Source of the DNA: an uncultured Holophagaceae bacterium
GTDB lineage: Bacteria > Acidobacteriota > Holophagae > Holophagales > Holophagaceae
Length of the DNA: 64,000 nucleotides
Direction of reading: 5' to 3'
Assembly (NCBI GenBank): GCA_903937385.1
Contig: CAIZZF010000025.1
Location: forward strand, 1 to 64,000
Part shown: one piece after another, positions 43,892 through 55,017 of the stretch
Numbering within the stretch: position 1 is the first letter of the stretch
Layout of the letters: each line of letters opens with the position of its first letter
Position numbers and translations under genes: made by a program
The notes under the pieces: model-generated
Seen by the model: the letters and a program-made list of their open reading frames with translations, nothing else
The model's database searches: none
Told to the model about the DNA's origin: nothing

Positions 43892-44527
43892 ATGGCAGCC
43901 TTCCAGCACCCCGTACTCAGTCTCGAGAACAAGCAGGTCGACACCGTCGAACTCCTGCCTGAAGTGTTCAAGCTCGAAGACGTGAACCAGCACCTGATCT
44001 GGGAAGCGGTCCGCCACTTCCTGGCCAAGCGGCGCGCAGGCACCGCGAAGACCAAGGACAAGTGGGAAGTCAGCGGCTCCGGCAAGAAGCTCTGGAAGCA
44101 GAAGGGCACCGGCCGCGCCCGTGTGGGCTCCATCCGCAGCCCGCTCTGGAAGGGCGGCGGCACCACCCACGGTCCGCACCCCCGTTCCTACGATTACGCC
44201 TTCCCCAAGAAGGCCCGTCGCGCTGCCCTGCGCAACGCGCTGTCCGCCAAGTTGGCGAGCGGCCAGATCATGGTGGTCGAGAACTGGGACGTCGCATCCC
44301 ACAAGACCAAGACCCTGGTTCAGACCCTCGGCAAGCTCGGCGTCACCGGTTCGGCCCTCCTGGTCGGCACCGAAGCCAGCGAAAAGCTCACCATGGCCGC
44401 CGGAAACAACCCGAAGCTGCAGACCGTCGAGAGCCTGGGCGTGAACGTCTATGAGCTCCTCAAGTACGACCAGGTGATCTTCTCCAAGGAAGCCGTCCTG
44501 GCCCTCCAGGAGGTTGTGAAGCCATGA
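43892..44527 (+). CDS. rplD: 50S ribosomal protein L4
   Basis: SGSGKKLWKQKGTGRARVGSIRSPLWKGGGTTHGPHPRSYDY. Confidence 0.96.
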   Translation: MAAFQHPVLSLENKQVDTVELLPEVFKLEDVNQHLIWEAVRHFLAKRRAGTAKTKDKWEVSGSGKKLWKQKGTGRARVGSIRSPLWKGGGTTHGPHPRSYDYAFPKKARRAALRNALSAKLASGQIMVVENWDVASHKTKTLVQTLGKLGVTGSALLVGTEASEKLTMAAGNNPKLQTVESLGVNVYELLKYDQVIFSKEAVLALQEVVKP

Positions 44528-44799
44528 CCAAGATCTTTGACGTGATCCGCAAGCCCCTCCTCACGGAGAAGGGCCAGCTCCTTCGGGAGAAGAACATCCA
44601 GGTGTTCGAAGTGGCCACTTGGGCCACCAAGCACCAGATCCGGGAAGCAGTCGAACTGCTTCTCCAGTCCAAGGTGAAGAACATCCGCACCGTGCGGATT
44701 CCGAGCCGGACCAAGCGGCTGGGCCGTTTCGTGGGGACTTCCAGCCCCCGCAAGAAGGCCTACGTCGAGCTCGCCGAGGGCGCACCCGCGTCTGAGTAG
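44524..44799 (+). CDS. rplW: 50S ribosomal protein L23
   Basis: IFDVIRKPLLTEKGQLLREKNIQVFEVATWATKHQIREAVE. Confidence 0.95.
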   Translation: MTKIFDVIRKPLLTEKGQLLREKNIQVFEVATWATKHQIREAVELLLQSKVKNIRTVRIPSRTKRLGRFVGTSSPRKKAYVELAEGAPASE

Positions 44800-44873
44800 G
44801 CGATTCCATGGCGGACGGACAAGCTTTGCCCATTATCGCCCGCCCCTTTCAACCCTGAGGCAAGAGGACAACC

Positions 44874-45695
44874 ATGAGCATCAAACAGCTCAAGCCAACG
44901 ACCCCTGGTCAGCGCGGCATGTCCAAGTTCGGCTTCGAGGAAATCACCACGGACACGCCTGAGCGTTCCCTGATTTCCAAGCGAAACCGCACTGGAGGCC
45001 GTTCCAACACCGGCCGGATCACCACCCGCCACATCGGCGGTGGCCACAAGCGCCAGTATCGGATCATCGACTTCAAGCGCAACAAGCTCGAAGTGCCCGC
45101 CAAGGTGGCCACGATCGAGTACGACCCCAACCGCACCGCCCGCATCGCCCTGCTGGTCTACTCCGACGGCGAGAAGCGCTACATCCTGGCCCCCGATGGT
45201 CTGGAAGTGGGCCGCGTCGTGGTGGCTGGCAAGACCGCCGACATCCTGGTGGGCAACGCGCTTCCCCTCCGGAACATCCCGGTCGGCAACACGGTGCACA
45301 ACATCGAGATGAAGCCCGGCAAGGGTGGCCAGATCGCCCGCGCCGCCGGCACCTTCGCCCAGCTCGTGGCGAAGGAAGATGACTACGCCCAGCTCCGCAT
45401 GCCCTCCGGTGAGATCCGCAAGATCCACCTGGACTGCTACGCGACGATCGGCACGGTCGGCAACCTGCAGCACGAGAACATCCAGATCGGCAAGGCCGGC
45501 CGTACCCGTTGGATGGGGGTTCGTCCCACCGTCCGCGGCGTGGTCATGAACCCCGTCGACCACCCCCATGGTGGCGGCGAGGGCCGGACTTCCGGTGGTC
45601 GTCACCCTGTGACGCCCTGGGGCCAGCCGACCCGCGGCTACAAAACCCGTGGCAACCGTCGCACGGATAAGTTCATCGTCAAGCGGATCAACTAG
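44874..45695 (+). CDS. rplB: 50S ribosomal protein L2
   Basis: [25 protein letters not shown]...[25 protein letters not shown]. Confidence 0.97.
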   Translation: MSIKQLKPTTPGQRGMSKFGFEEITTDTPERSLISKRNRTGGRSNTGRITTRHIGGGHKRQYRIIDFKRNKLEVPAKVATIEYDPNRTARIALLVYSDGEKRYILAPDGLEVGRVVVAGKTADILVGNALPLRNIPVGNTVHNIEMKPGKGGQIARAAGTFAQLVAKEDDYAQLRMPSGEIRKIHLDCYATIGTVGNLQHENIQIGKAGRTRWMGVRPTVRGVVMNPVDHPHGGGEGRTSGGRHPVTPWGQPTRGYKTRGNRRTDKFIVKRIN

Positions 45696-45706
45696 GAGGC
45701 CCGACA

Positions 45707-45991
45707 ATGGCACGTTCCCTGAAAAAAGGCCCGTTCATTGACGCCCACCTCCAGAAGAAGGTGGAAGTCGCCCAGGCGGCGAACGACAAGCGCGTGATCA
45801 AGACCTGGTCCCGTCGCTCCACCGTCGTTCCGCAGATGATCGGTCTTACCCTCGCCGTCCACAACGGCAACAAGTTCATTCCTGTCTATGTCACTGAGAA
45901 CATGATCGGCCACAAGCTGGGCGAGTTCTCCATGACCCGCACGTTCAAGGGTCATGCCGGCAAGGCAGATACCAAGGCGAAGGGGAAATAG
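45707..45991 (+). CDS. rpsS: 30S ribosomal protein S19
   Basis: [20 protein letters not shown]... Confidence 0.97.
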   Translation: MARSLKKGPFIDAHLQKKVEVAQAANDKRVIKTWSRRSTVVPQMIGLTLAVHNGNKFIPVYVTENMIGHKLGEFSMTRTFKGHAGKADTKAKGK

Positions 45992-45993
45992 CG

Positions 45994-46350
45994 ATGGCAC
46001 AGATCGTTTCTACCGCCACCGTTCGCCACCTGCGCGGCTCGGCCCAGAAGGCCCGCCTCGTGGTGGACCTCATCCGCGGCAAGCATGTCGGCGAGGCCCA
46101 GTGGGTCCTCACGCAGGCCAAGAAGTATGCCGCCGCCCCCATCCGCAAACTGCTGGATTCCGCCGTGGCCAACGCCATCGACAAGAATCCCTCTGTCAAT
46201 CCCGATGAGCTGCTGGTGAAGACCGCATTCGTGGACGAGGGCTTCCGCATGAAGCGCGTCCGCCCTGCACCCATGGGCCGCGCCTACCGGGTCCAGAAGC
46301 GCACCTGCCACATCACCATCCAGCTCGCGTCAGCGGCCGGGGAGGAGTAG
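45994..46350 (+). CDS. rplV: 50S ribosomal protein L22
   Basis: [30 protein letters not shown]...[14 protein letters not shown]. Confidence 0.96.
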   Translation: MAQIVSTATVRHLRGSAQKARLVVDLIRGKHVGEAQWVLTQAKKYAAAPIRKLLDSAVANAIDKNPSVNPDELLVKTAFVDEGFRMKRVRPAPMGRAYRVQKRTCHITIQLASAAGEE

Positions 46351-46352
46351 TC

Positions 46353-47000
46353 ATGGGTCAGAAAGTTCACCCGTACGGGTTCCGCCTTGTCTACCAGAAG
46401 AACTGGCACAGCAAGTGGTTCTCGAAGCGCGACTACGCGCTGCTGCTCCATGAGGACATCAAGCTCCGCCGCGAACTGAAGAAGCAGCTGCACAGCCTGA
46501 ACGCGATGGTCTCGAAGATCGACATCGAGCGCGCCGCCGACAAGGTCACCGTGCGCATCTACACCGCCCGCCCCGGCATCGTCATCGGCCGCAAGGGTGC
46601 TGAGATCGACAAGCTCCGCGAAGACCTCCAGAAGCGCCTGAACCGCCCCGTGTCCGTCGACATCCAGGAGATCAAGAAGCCTGAAGTGGACGCCCAGCTC
46701 GTGGCCGAGGGCGTTGCCCAGCAGCTCGAGCGCCGCATCGCCTTCCGCCGCGCCATGCGTAAGGCGGAGGAAGCTGCGATCCGCTTCGGCGCCAAGGGTT
46801 TCAAGATCAAGGTCTCCGGCCGCCTGAACGGCGCCGAGATCGCCCGGACCGAGGACTACCTCTCCGGCCAGATGCCCCTGCAGACCATTCGCGCGGGTGT
46901 TGACTACGGTTTCGCCGAGGCCCGCACGACCTACGGGATCATCGGCATCAAGGTCTGGGTGAATCTGGGCGACCAGGTTGCCGAGACCGTGAAGCGCTGA
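46353..47000 (+). CDS. rpsC: 30S ribosomal protein S3
   Basis: [28 protein letters not shown]... Confidence 0.97.
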   Translation: MGQKVHPYGFRLVYQKNWHSKWFSKRDYALLLHEDIKLRRELKKQLHSLNAMVSKIDIERAADKVTVRIYTARPGIVIGRKGAEIDKLREDLQKRLNRPVSVDIQEIKKPEVDAQLVAEGVAQQLERRIAFRRAMRKAEEAAIRFGAKGFKIKVSGRLNGAEIARTEDYLSGQMPLQTIRAGVDYGFAEARTTYGIIGIKVWVNLGDQVAETVKR

Positions 47001-47009
47001 GGTGAATCC

Positions 47010-47429
47010 ATGCTGATGCCCAAGAAGGTCAAGAACCGCAAAACCATGAAGGGCCGCACCCGCGGCGTCGCCACCCGTGGCAACGAGCTCGCCTTCGGCG
47101 ATTTCGGCCTCAAGGCGATGGAGCACTGCTGGCTCACCAACCGTGAGATCGAAGCTGCCCGTATCGCCATGACCCGCCACATCAAGCGCGGCGGCAAGAT
47201 CTGGATCCGCATCTTCCCTGATCGTCCGACCACTTCCAAGCCCGCGGAAACCCGCATGGGCTCTGGCAAGGGAGCTCCGGACGGCTGGGTGGCGGTGATT
47301 CGTCCCGGACGCATCCTCTTTGAGATGGAAGGTGTGACCGAGGAAACCGCACGCGAGGCGCTGCGCCTGGCCCAGATGAAGCTGTCTGTGGCGTCTGAGT
47401 TCATCACCCGCACGCCGCCGGAGGAGTGA
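47010..47429 (+). CDS. rplP: 50S ribosomal protein L16
   Basis: [38 protein letters not shown]. Confidence 0.97.
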   Translation: MLMPKKVKNRKTMKGRTRGVATRGNELAFGDFGLKAMEHCWLTNREIEAARIAMTRHIKRGGKIWIRIFPDRPTTSKPAETRMGSGKGAPDGWVAVIRPGRILFEMEGVTEETAREALRLAQMKLSVASEFITRTPPEE

Positions 47430-47434
47430 GAGCC

Positions 47435-47635
47435 ATGTCCAAGAAGAATCCCTTTTCCGAGTTGACCGGCAAGAGTGTGGAGGAACTGGCGCAGCTGGAG
47501 GCCGAACTGGCCGCCAAGCGCTTTACCCTCCGCTTCCAGCACGCCGTGGGCCAGGTCGAGAACACTGCCGAGGTCCGCAAGACCCGTCGTGAGCTCGCCC
47601 GCGTCAAGACGGCCTTGGCCACCAAGCTGGCCTAG
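47435..47635 (+). CDS. rpmC: 50S ribosomal protein L29
   Basis: [59 protein letters not shown]. Confidence 0.95.
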   Translation: MSKKNPFSELTGKSVEELAQLEAELAAKRFTLRFQHAVGQVENTAEVRKTRRELARVKTALATKLA

Positions 47636-47643
47636 GAGAACCC

Positions 47644-47901
47644 ATGAGCCTCGAAACCAAGATGACTCGTAACGGCGTGGTGGTCTCCAACAAGGCCGAC
47701 AAGACCGTGGTAGTGAAGGTGGAGCGCAAGTTCCAGCACCCGCTCTACCACCGCACCGTCAAGCAGACCGCCAAGTTTATGGCTCACGACGAGACCAACG
47801 CCTGCTCCATCGGCGACGTGGTCAAGATCGTAGAGACCCGCCCCCTTTCCAAGCGCAAGCGCTGGATGGTCCTTGAGATCGTCCAGAAGGCCGGCGAGTA
47901 A
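47644..47901 (+). CDS. rpsQ: 30S ribosomal protein S17
   Basis: [42 protein letters not shown]. Confidence 0.96.
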   Translation: MSLETKMTRNGVVVSNKADKTVVVKVERKFQHPLYHRTVKQTAKFMAHDETNACSIGDVVKIVETRPLSKRKRWMVLEIVQKAGE

Positions 47902-47910
47902 GGAGCTCAC

Positions 47911-48279
47911 ATGATCCAGATGGGAACCATGCTCACCGTCGCCGATAACTCCGGCGCCAAGAAGATCTGCTGCATCCTGCCCCTGGGCGGCGGTGTCGGC
48001 AGGATCGCCCAGCTCGGCGACGTCATCACGGCCTCTGTCAAGGAAGCGATTCCCGGCGGCACTGTGAAGAAGAAGGCCGTTGTCCAGGCCGTCATCGTCC
48101 GCCAGCGCAAAGCCTTCCGTCGCAAGGACGGTTCGTACATCCGCTTCGACGAGAACGCCGCTGTCATCATCAAGAAGGATGGCGAGCCCGTCGGCACCCG
48201 CGTGTTCGGCCCCGTGGCCCGTGAACTGCGCGAGCGGAAGTACATGAAGATCGTCTCCCTGGCCCCTGAGGTGCTTTGA
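47911..48279 (+). CDS. rplN: 50S ribosomal protein L14
   Basis: [27 protein letters not shown]. Confidence 0.97.
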   Translation: MIQMGTMLTVADNSGAKKICCILPLGGGVGRIAQLGDVITASVKEAIPGGTVKKKAVVQAVIVRQRKAFRRKDGSYIRFDENAAVIIKKDGEPVGTRVFGPVARELRERKYMKIVSLAPEVL

Positions 48280-48551
48280 TGGAAACCACGACCAAGATGA
48301 AGCTGAAGAAGGGCGACCAGGTCGTCATCATCGCCGGCAAGGAAAAGGGCAAGACCGGAACCATCGCCAAGGTCAGCCCCTCCAACAACCGCGTGGTGGT
48401 CACCGGCCTCAACCTGATCAAGAAGGCCACCAAGCCCAATCCCCAGACGGGTGAGGGTGGCGGGATCCTGGAGAAGGAGGCCCCGATTCACGCCTCCAAC
48501 GTCATGCTCCTCGACGCCAAGACGGGCAAGGGCACGCGCAAGCGGGCCTAG
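48279..48551 (+). CDS. rplX: 50S ribosomal protein L24
   Basis: [43 protein letters not shown] overlaps rplN stop. Confidence 0.94.
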   Translation: METTTKMKLKKGDQVVIIAGKEKGKTGTIAKVSPSNNRVVVTGLNLIKKATKPNPQTGEGGGILEKEAPIHASNVMLLDAKTGKGTRKRA

Positions 48552-48597
48552 TGTTGTCCGGGGGTTCCGCGCTGCGCGCATACCCCCGGGCCCCCGC

Positions 48598-48878
48598 GCT
48601 TGGGACGGTAGCCCGCCCCTCGCCTACTCCTCCACGGTGGTTCGGTGCTGCTCACGCAACCCGGCCCCCCAAGCACGGATCGGGCACAGCCCGCCCCTTT
48701 GCTTATTCTTCTCCGGTGAATTCGCGCAGTTCGCACCACTGGACCTTTTCGCTTCCTTCCAGGCCTTTCCTGTGGGAAGATAGCCGTTCTGCCCCGTGCG
48801 CGGGGTGGAGATCCACGGCGCATCCTGCGCCATGACAACTGAGGTTGGGGGGAAACGGGCCGGACCGCCGTCCCAAGC
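48598..48878. repeat. Candidate repeat element inserted between rplX and rplE
   Basis: 11-bp inverted repeat GCTTGGGACGG (48598-48608)/CCGTCCCAAGC (48868-48878); internal imperfect direct repeat at 48610-48644 and 48688-48724. Confidence 0.45.
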
Positions 48879-48934
48879 CCCCCCGCTCTCCCGAACCCCT
48901 GGGGCATTGCCGCCTCTCGGAAATGGAGGAATCC

Positions 48935-49498
48935 ATGACTGCCACGCAAGGCCACGCGGAGCCCCGCGTCAAGGCTCGCTACCACCAAGAGGTGGCTTCG
49001 AAGCTGAAGGAGGAGTTCGCCTTCACTTCGGCGATGCAGATCCCCCGTCTGCAGAAGATCGTCATCAACATGGGTGTTGGTGACGCGATCCAGAACATCA
49101 AGGTGCTCGACGTCGCCGTTGACGAGCTCAGCTCCATCGTTGGCCAGAAGGCCATCGTGCGCAAGGCCAAGAAGAGCGTCGCCCAGTTCAAGCTGCGCGC
49201 CGGCATGCCCATCGCCTGCATGGTGACCCTGCGCGGGCCCCGCATGTGGGAGTTCTTCGACCGCCTCGTGACCCTGTCCCTGCCCCGTGTCCGTGACTTC
49301 CGTGGCGTGCCCACCAAGTCCTTCGACGGCCGCGGCAACTACACCCTGGGCCTGAAGGATCAGCTGATCTTCCAGGAAATCGACTATTCCAAGGTGGACA
49401 AGATGAAGGGGATGAACATCACCTTCGTGACCACCGCCAAGAATGACGCCGAAGCGCGGGCCCTGCTGGGTCACCTCGGTATGCCCTTCCGCAAGTAG
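48935..49498 (+). CDS. rplE: 50S ribosomal protein L5
   Basis: [49 protein letters not shown] before ATG 48935. Confidence 0.95.
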   Translation: MTATQGHAEPRVKARYHQEVASKLKEEFAFTSAMQIPRLQKIVINMGVGDAIQNIKVLDVAVDELSSIVGQKAIVRKAKKSVAQFKLRAGMPIACMVTLRGPRMWEFFDRLVTLSLPRVRDFRGVPTKSFDGRGNYTLGLKDQLIFQEIDYSKVDKMKGMNITFVTTAKNDAEARALLGHLGMPFRK

Positions 49499-49515
49499 CC
49501 AAGGAGATCATACCG

Positions 49516-49701
49516 ATGGCCAAGATTTCCAAAATCGTCAAGGATCAGCGCAAGCCGAAGTTCTCGACCCAGCACCGCAATCGCTGCAAGGTGTGTGGTC
49601 GGCCCCGAGGTTATCTGCGCAAGTTTGAACTCTGCCGTCTGTGCTTCCGGAAGCTCGCCCTCAACGGCGAACTGCCCGGCGTCCAGAAGTCAAGTTGGTA
49701 A
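49516..49701 (+). CDS. rpsN: 30S ribosomal protein S14, zinc-binding type
   Basis: 61 aa; [25 protein letters not shown]. Confidence 0.96.
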   Translation: MAKISKIVKDQRKPKFSTQHRNRCKVCGRPRGYLRKFELCRLCFRKLALNGELPGVQKSSW

Positions 49702-49713
49702 GGAGAGGGGACC

Positions 49714-50109
49714 ATGAACACCGATCCCATCGCTGACTACCTCACCCGCATCCGTAACGGCATCATGGCCGGTCACGATGCCGTGGTGGTGCCTTCCTCG
49801 AAGATCAAGACCCAGCTCTGCGGCATCCTGAAGCAGGAAGGGTATATCCACTCCTACAAGGAAGTGGAGCACGAGGGCCGCTCTTACATCATCCTCAACC
49901 TGAAGTACGTGAAGGATAAGCAGAACGTGATCCACGGCCTCCGCCGCGTGTCCCGTCCCGGCCTTCGCATCTACACGGGCGCCCAGGATATCTCTGATGT
50001 GCACGGCGGCCTCGGCATCGCCATCCTGTCCACCCCGAAGGGTCTCCTGACGGGCAAGGACGCTCGGAAGCAGAACGTTGGCGGCGAAGTCCTCGCCCAC
50101 GTCTGGTAA
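49714..50109 (+). CDS. rpsH: 30S ribosomal protein S8
   Basis: MNTDPIADYLTRIRNGIMAGHDAVVVPSSKIK... Confidence 0.97.
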   Translation: MNTDPIADYLTRIRNGIMAGHDAVVVPSSKIKTQLCGILKQEGYIHSYKEVEHEGRSYIILNLKYVKDKQNVIHGLRRVSRPGLRIYTGAQDISDVHGGLGIAILSTPKGLLTGKDARKQNVGGEVLAHVW

Positions 50110-50157
50110 CCCATCCTGAAAAGGGCGGCAACCCCGCTCTCATCTAAGGAATAAACC

Positions 50158-50694
50158 ATGTCTCGAATCGGAAAGAAGCCCGTGACACTGCCCAAGGGCG
50201 TGACTGTCACCGTCACCGGGTCCGAGGCCGTCGTCGAAGGCGTCAAAGGCAAGCTTGTTTGCCCGATCCTTGGTGGGATCACGCTCGACATCCAGGCCGA
50301 CTCCGTCACCCTGCTCCGCGCCAACGAAGAAGCCCAGACCCGTGCCTACCACGGCCTGACCCGCGCCCTCCTCAACAACGCCGTCGTCGGCGTGACCGAG
50401 GGCTGGAAGAAGGAACTGGACATCGTCGGCGTCGGCTACAAGGCCTCCATGGATGGCGCCAAGCTCCACCTGGAGCTCGGCTACAGCCACCCCATCAACT
50501 ACGAAGCCCCCGCTGGCATCACGATGGCCGTCGAGAAGACCACCCACATCGTGGTGACCGGCACCGACCGGCAGCTCGTGGGCCAGGTCGCCGCCGACAT
50601 CCGGAAATACCGCAAGCCTGAGCCTTACAAGGGCAAGGGCGTCATGTATACCGGCGAAGTCATCCGCCGCAAGGCCGGCAAGACCGGGAAGTAA
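50158..50694 (+). CDS. rplF: 50S ribosomal protein L6
   Basis: MSRIGKKPVTLPKGVTVTVTG...KPEPYKGKGVMYTGEVIRRKAGKTGK. Confidence 0.97.
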   Translation: MSRIGKKPVTLPKGVTVTVTGSEAVVEGVKGKLVCPILGGITLDIQADSVTLLRANEEAQTRAYHGLTRALLNNAVVGVTEGWKKELDIVGVGYKASMDGAKLHLELGYSHPINYEAPAGITMAVEKTTHIVVTGTDRQLVGQVAADIRKYRKPEPYKGKGVMYTGEVIRRKAGKTGK

Positions 50695-50703
50695 GGGGAA
50701 ACC

Positions 50704-51066
50704 ATGGCGAACTCAATCAACATTCGACGCGACAAGACCAAGGCCCGCATCCGCGGCCGCGTGAGCGGCACGCCCGAGCGGCCCCGTCTCACCATCTACA
50801 AGAGCCTGAAGCGCATCTATGTCCAGGCCGTGGACGACACCAAGGGCATCACCCTTGCCACCGCCAGCAGCCTGGAAAAGGACCTGCGCGCCTCTCTGAA
50901 GAACGGCGCCAACATCGAAGCCGCCAAGGCTGTCGGTGCCAGCATCGCCGCTCGCCTGAAGGAGAAGGGCATCACCTCGGTGGTGTTCGACCGGAACGGC
51001 TACGTCTATCACGGCCGCGTCAAGGCGCTGGCTGACAGCGCCCGCGAAGCCGGGCTCCAGTTCTAG
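50704..51066 (+). CDS. rplR: 50S ribosomal protein L18
   Basis: [33 protein letters not shown]. Confidence 0.96.
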   Translation: MANSINIRRDKTKARIRGRVSGTPERPRLTIYKSLKRIYVQAVDDTKGITLATASSLEKDLRASLKNGANIEAAKAVGASIAARLKEKGITSVVFDRNGYVYHGRVKALADSAREAGLQF

Positions 51067-51069
51067 GGG

Positions 51070-51600
51070 ATGACGATGGCGACTGCAGAGCTCAAAGAAA
51101 ACAAGGACTCCCGCGGATCTGAAGGCGGGGAATTCAAGGACCAGGTCATCTACGTGGGCCGCGTCACCAAGGTGGTGAAGGGGGGCAAGAACTTCTCCTT
51201 CTCCGCGCTGGTGGTTGTGGGCGACGGGAATGGCAAGGTTGGCTTCGGCCTCGGCAAGGCCCTCGAAGTGCCCTCCGCAATCAAGAAGGGCATCGAGAGC
51301 GCCAAGCGCAACATGATCAGGGTTCCCCTCACCCCGACCGGCAGCCTGCCGCACCCGGTGCTGGGCAACTTCGGCTCCGGCAGCGTGCTGCTGAAGCCCG
51401 CCCCCGAGGGCACCGGCATCATCGCCGGCGCCGCGGTCCGCGCCATCATGGAAGCTGCCGGCGTCCACAACGTGATGACCAAGAGCCTGGGCTCCTCCAA
51501 TCCCCACAACGTGGTTCGCGCCACGTTCGAAGGGCTGAAGGAACTCATGGATCCCTACACGGTCCTGACCAACCGCGGTCTTGACCAGGCGGAGGCTTGA
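51070..51600 (+). CDS. rpsE: 30S ribosomal protein S5
   Basis: [43 protein letters not shown]. Confidence 0.97.
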   Translation: MTMATAELKENKDSRGSEGGEFKDQVIYVGRVTKVVKGGKNFSFSALVVVGDGNGKVGFGLGKALEVPSAIKKGIESAKRNMIRVPLTPTGSLPHPVLGNFGSGSVLLKPAPEGTGIIAGAAVRAIMEAAGVHNVMTKSLGSSNPHNVVRATFEGLKELMDPYTVLTNRGLDQAEA

Positions 51601-51601
51601 C

Positions 51602-51799
51602 ATGTCGCAATTCCTCGGCAAACAGGTGGTGATTACGCTCAAGCGTTCCATCATCTGCACCACTCCCAAGCACCGTGCCTTCATGCAGACCCTCTGCCTC
51701 AAGCGCCCCGGTGACACCCGCGAATGCGAATACACCCCCAACGTCCACGGGATGGTCAAGCTTGTCCCGCATCTCCTCGACGTCAAGGTGAAGGGGTAG
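51602..51799 (+). CDS. rpmD: 50S ribosomal protein L30
   Basis: VVITLKRSIICTTPKHRAFMQTLCLKRPGDTRECEYTPNVHGMVKLVPHLLDV between rpsE and rplO. Confidence 0.93.
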   Translation: MSQFLGKQVVITLKRSIICTTPKHRAFMQTLCLKRPGDTRECEYTPNVHGMVKLVPHLLDVKVKG

Positions 51800-51802
51800 G
51801 TC

Positions 51803-52264
51803 ATGAAACTCAACGAACTCAGGCCCGCAGAGGGCGCCACACAGAACCGCAAGCGCGTCGGTCGCGGCAAGGGCTCCGGCCTGGGCAAGACCTCCGGCCG
51901 CGGTGAGAAGGGCCAGAAGTCCCGCAGCGGCTATCGCAGCAAGCGCGGCTTCGAAGGCGGCCAGATGCCTCTGGTCCGCCGCCTGCCCAAGCGCGGTTTC
52001 ACCAACATCTTCGCTCCCGAGACGAAGGAAGTCCCGCTCAGCCTGATCTCCATCCACTTCAAGGATGGCGACACGGTCTGCCTCGAGGCGCTCCGCGAGA
52101 AGAAGCTTGTCAACAGCCGCGTCGAGAAGATCGTGGTTCTGGCCAGCGGTGAGCTCACTTCCAAGGTGAACGTGGTCGCCGACCGCATCACCAAGGGTGC
52201 CCGGGAAGCCATCCTGGCCAAGGGCGGCACCATCCAGGAGCCCTGCGCGAAGTCCGCCGAGTAA
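51803..52264 (+). CDS. rplO: 50S ribosomal protein L15
   Basis: MKLNELRPAEGATQNRKRVGRGKGSGLGKTSGRGEKGQKSRSG. Confidence 0.97.
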   Translation: MKLNELRPAEGATQNRKRVGRGKGSGLGKTSGRGEKGQKSRSGYRSKRGFEGGQMPLVRRLPKRGFTNIFAPETKEVPLSLISIHFKDGDTVCLEALREKKLVNSRVEKIVVLASGELTSKVNVVADRITKGAREAILAKGGTIQEPCAKSAE

Positions 52265-52270
52265 CGGCCG

Positions 52271-53626
52271 ATGAACCGCCTGAAAGACCTCTTCGCAAAC
52301 CCGGAGCTGCGCAAGCGGCTCCTGTTCACCTTGGTGCTCCTGGCGATCTATCGCCTGGGCGTGCACGTCAGCGTGCCTGGGGTGAACGCCGAGAACCTGC
52401 AGGCCGCGCTTCGCCGCGGGGCCGGCGGGCTCTTCGACGTCGTTGATCTCTTCTCCGGTGGCGCCTTCAAGAAGTTCTCTGTCTTTGCCCTGGGTATCGC
52501 CCCCTACATCACCGCCAGCATCGTGCTGCAGCTGATGGGAGCCGTGGTGCCCTACCTGGAGAACCTCCAGAAGAAGGAAGGCGAGGCTGGACGCCAGAAG
52601 ATCAACCAGTGGACCCGCTACCTCACCGTGGGCCTGGCCTTCGTGCAGGGCATGGGCATCGCGTCCCTGGCCCAGAGCCAGAACGCCCCGGGCCTCGAGG
52701 TGGTGACCACGACCCTCAGCCCGACCGCCTTCCGGCTCCTGGCAGCCTTCACGCTGTCCGTGGGCACCATCTTCGTCATGTGGATCGGTGAGCAGATCAC
52801 CGAGCGCGGCATCGGCAACGGCATCTCGCTGCTGATCTTCGCCGGCATCGTGGCGGGCCTGCCCCAGGCGCTCACCACCATGACCGTCATGATCACCCAG
52901 TCCCTGAAGAACGCACCCAACGTGCCCCCTCCGGGCATCTTCATCCTGCTGATCGCGGCGATGACCGTGGTGCTGCTGGCCGTGGTGCTGGTCGAGAACG
53001 CCTACCGGCGCATCCCCATCCACTACGCCCGCCGGGCCGACTCGGCCGGCATGTCCAGTCAGCGCAGCAGCTATATGCCCCTGAAGGTGAACACCGCCGG
53101 CGTCATGCCCGTCATTTTCGCCAGCTCCGTGATCTTCTTCCCGGCCACCATCGCCCAGTTCACCCGCTGGGAGTGGCTGGCGAAGGCGGCCTCCTACCTC
53201 AGCCCGCAGACCCATTTCTGGATCTACACCCCGGTCTTCGTGGGCGTGGTGATCTTCTTCGCCTTCTTCTACACCAGCATCGTCTTCAACCCCGATGAGA
53301 CTGCCGAGAACATGAAGCGCTCCGGCGGCTACATCCCGGGCATCCGTCCCGGCAAGGAGACCAGCATCTTCATGGACAGCATCCTGTCCAAGCTGACCTT
53401 CGTGGGCGCCATCTACCTGGCCCTGGTCTCCCTGGTTCCGCTCCTGATCACCAACAACATCCAGGGCCTGAACTTCTACTTCGGCGGCACCAGCCTGCTG
53501 ATCGTGGTGGGCGTGGCCATGGACAGCGCGGCTCAGCTTGAGAGCCTGCTGGTCATGCGCCGGTATGACGGTTTCCTTGAGAAGGGCCGCATCCGCGGTC
53601 GCTCCACTCGCGGGGGTGCAGCATGA
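52271..53626 (+). CDS. secY: Preprotein translocase subunit SecY
   Basis: MNRLKDLFANPELRKRLLFTLVLLAIYRLGVHVSVPGVN... Confidence 0.97.
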   Translation: MNRLKDLFANPELRKRLLFTLVLLAIYRLGVHVSVPGVNAENLQAALRRGAGGLFDVVDLFSGGAFKKFSVFALGIAPYITASIVLQLMGAVVPYLENLQKKEGEAGRQKINQWTRYLTVGLAFVQGMGIASLAQSQNAPGLEVVTTTLSPTAFRLLAAFTLSVGTIFVMWIGEQITERGIGNGISLLIFAGIVAGLPQALTTMTVMITQSLKNAPNVPPPGIFILLIAAMTVVLLAVVLVENAYRRIPIHYARRADSAGMSSQRSSYMPLKVNTAGVMPVIFASSVIFFPATIAQFTRWEWLAKAASYLSPQTHFWIYTPVFVGVVIFFAFFYTSIVFNPDETAENMKRSGGYIPGIRPGKETSIFMDSILSKLTFVGAIYLALVSLVPLLITNNIQGLNFYFGGTSLLIVVGVAMDSAAQLESLLVMRRYDGFLEKGRIRGRSTRGGAA

Positions 53627-54282
53627 GCCTCATCGCCAACATCCTCCTCGGGGCCCCCGGCTCCGGGAAGGGCACCCAGGCCAAGCGCCTGGTGGAAACA
53701 TTCTCTTTGACTCACCTGTCAACCGGTGACATTCTGAGAGATGCCGTTTCGAAAGGAACGGAGATCGGCCTTAGGGCGAAAGCCATTATGGCCGAGGGAA
53801 AACTGGTGGACGACGACACCGTCAACGGACTTGTCTTTGCGCGGCTGCTGGACGAGACCTCTGATGTGCTGTTCGACGGCTACCCACGCACCCTTCAGCA
53901 AGCTCAAGCCCTGGAAGACTTCCTCTCCTCCAAAGGCATGAAGGTCGGGCACGTGGTACTCGTTGATGTCCCCCAGGAAGTGCTGGAAGCCCGTGTGGTG
54001 GGCCGACGTGTCTGCAGCAACAATGCCTGCGGCGCCATCTACCACCTGGAATCCAAGCCTCCCAAGCAGGCCGGTGTCTGCGAGCTGTGCGGAAGTCCCC
54101 TGAAGCACCGCTCTGATGACACCTCTGAAGCATTCAAGAGCCGGATGGGCGAGTTCAACTCGACCTTCCAACCGCTCCTGGGCTTCTACAAGCACCGGCC
54201 GAACTTCACGAGCGCGGATGGCAACCGCGCCCCTGAGCTGGTGTTTGACACGCTGCGTCACGTCTTCGGAGAACACGCTTGA
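53623..54282 (+). CDS. adk: Adenylate kinase (zinc-type LID)
   Basis: [24 protein letters not shown] with CSNNAC...CELC. Confidence 0.96.
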   Translation: MSLIANILLGAPGSGKGTQAKRLVETFSLTHLSTGDILRDAVSKGTEIGLRAKAIMAEGKLVDDDTVNGLVFARLLDETSDVLFDGYPRTLQQAQALEDFLSSKGMKVGHVVLVDVPQEVLEARVVGRRVCSNNACGAIYHLESKPPKQAGVCELCGSPLKHRSDDTSEAFKSRMGEFNSTFQPLLGFYKHRPNFTSADGNRAPELVFDTLRHVFGEHA

Positions 54283-54497
54283 GCAAAGAAGAAGCCATTG
54301 AGCTCGAAGCCACAGTGGTCGAGGCTTTGCCGAATGCCGTGTTCCGGGTCGAACTGGAAAACAAACATCAAGTGCTGGCACATATTTCCGGAAAGATGCG
54401 CAAGAACTTCATCCGCATCCTCCCTGGTGACCGGGTACTCGTCGAGGTGACCCCTTACGATCTGACCCGTGGCCGCATCATCTACCGATTCAAGTGA
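54279..54497 (+). CDS. infA: Translation initiation factor IF-1 (TTG start)
   Basis: [57 protein letters not shown] overlap with adk stop. Confidence 0.96.
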   Translation: MSKEEAIELEATVVEALPNAVFRVELENKHQVLAHISGKMRKNFIRILPGDRVLVEVTPYDLTRGRIIYRFK

Positions 54498-54510
54498 ACG
54501 AGAGGACACC

Positions 54511-54627
54511 ATGAAAGTACGGCCCTCCATCAAGAAGCTGTGCGAGCACTGCAAAGTGGTCCGCCGCGAAGGTATCAACCGGATCATCTGCAAGAAAAAC
54601 CCCAAGCACAAGCAGCGTCAGGGTTAA
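54511..54627 (+). CDS. rpmJ: 50S ribosomal protein L36
   Basis: 38 aa not in ORF track: [38 protein letters not shown]. Confidence 0.97.
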   Translation: MKVRPSIKKLCEHCKVVRREGINRIICKKNPKHKQRQG

Positions 54628-54636
54628 GGAGAAACG

Positions 54637-55005
54637 ATGGCACGCATCTCAGGTATTGATCTGCCCATCGGCAAGCGCATCGAGATCGCGCTCACCTACA
54701 TTTACGGCATCGGGCGCTCCAAGGCGCACAGCATCCTGACTCGGGCGAAGGTCGACTTCGGCACCAAGGTCCGGGATCTGACCGAGGACGAGGTCGGTCG
54801 CATCCGCCGCGTCATTACCGCCGAAGAGACCGTGGAGGGCGACCTTCGCAAGAACATCTCCCTGGACATCAAGCGGCTCATGGACATCGGCTGCTACCGC
54901 GGCCTGCGTCACCGGAAGGGCCTCCCCGTCCGTGGCCAGCGCACGCACACCAACGCCCGCACCCGCAAGGGCAAGCGGCGCACCGTAGCCGGCAAGAAGA
55001 AGTAA
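54637..55005 (+). CDS. rpsM: 30S ribosomal protein S13
   Basis: [34 protein letters not shown]. Confidence 0.97.
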   Translation: MARISGIDLPIGKRIEIALTYIYGIGRSKAHSILTRAKVDFGTKVRDLTEDEVGRIRRVITAEETVEGDLRKNISLDIKRLMDIGCYRGLRHRKGLPVRGQRTHTNARTRKGKRRTVAGKKK

Positions 55006-55017
55006 GGCGAGGAGCAC

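Noticed and set aside
48548-49474. 308-aa minus-strand ORF through the rplX-rplE gap
   Set aside because: Mostly antisense to rplE; gap portion looks like repeat DNA, not coding.
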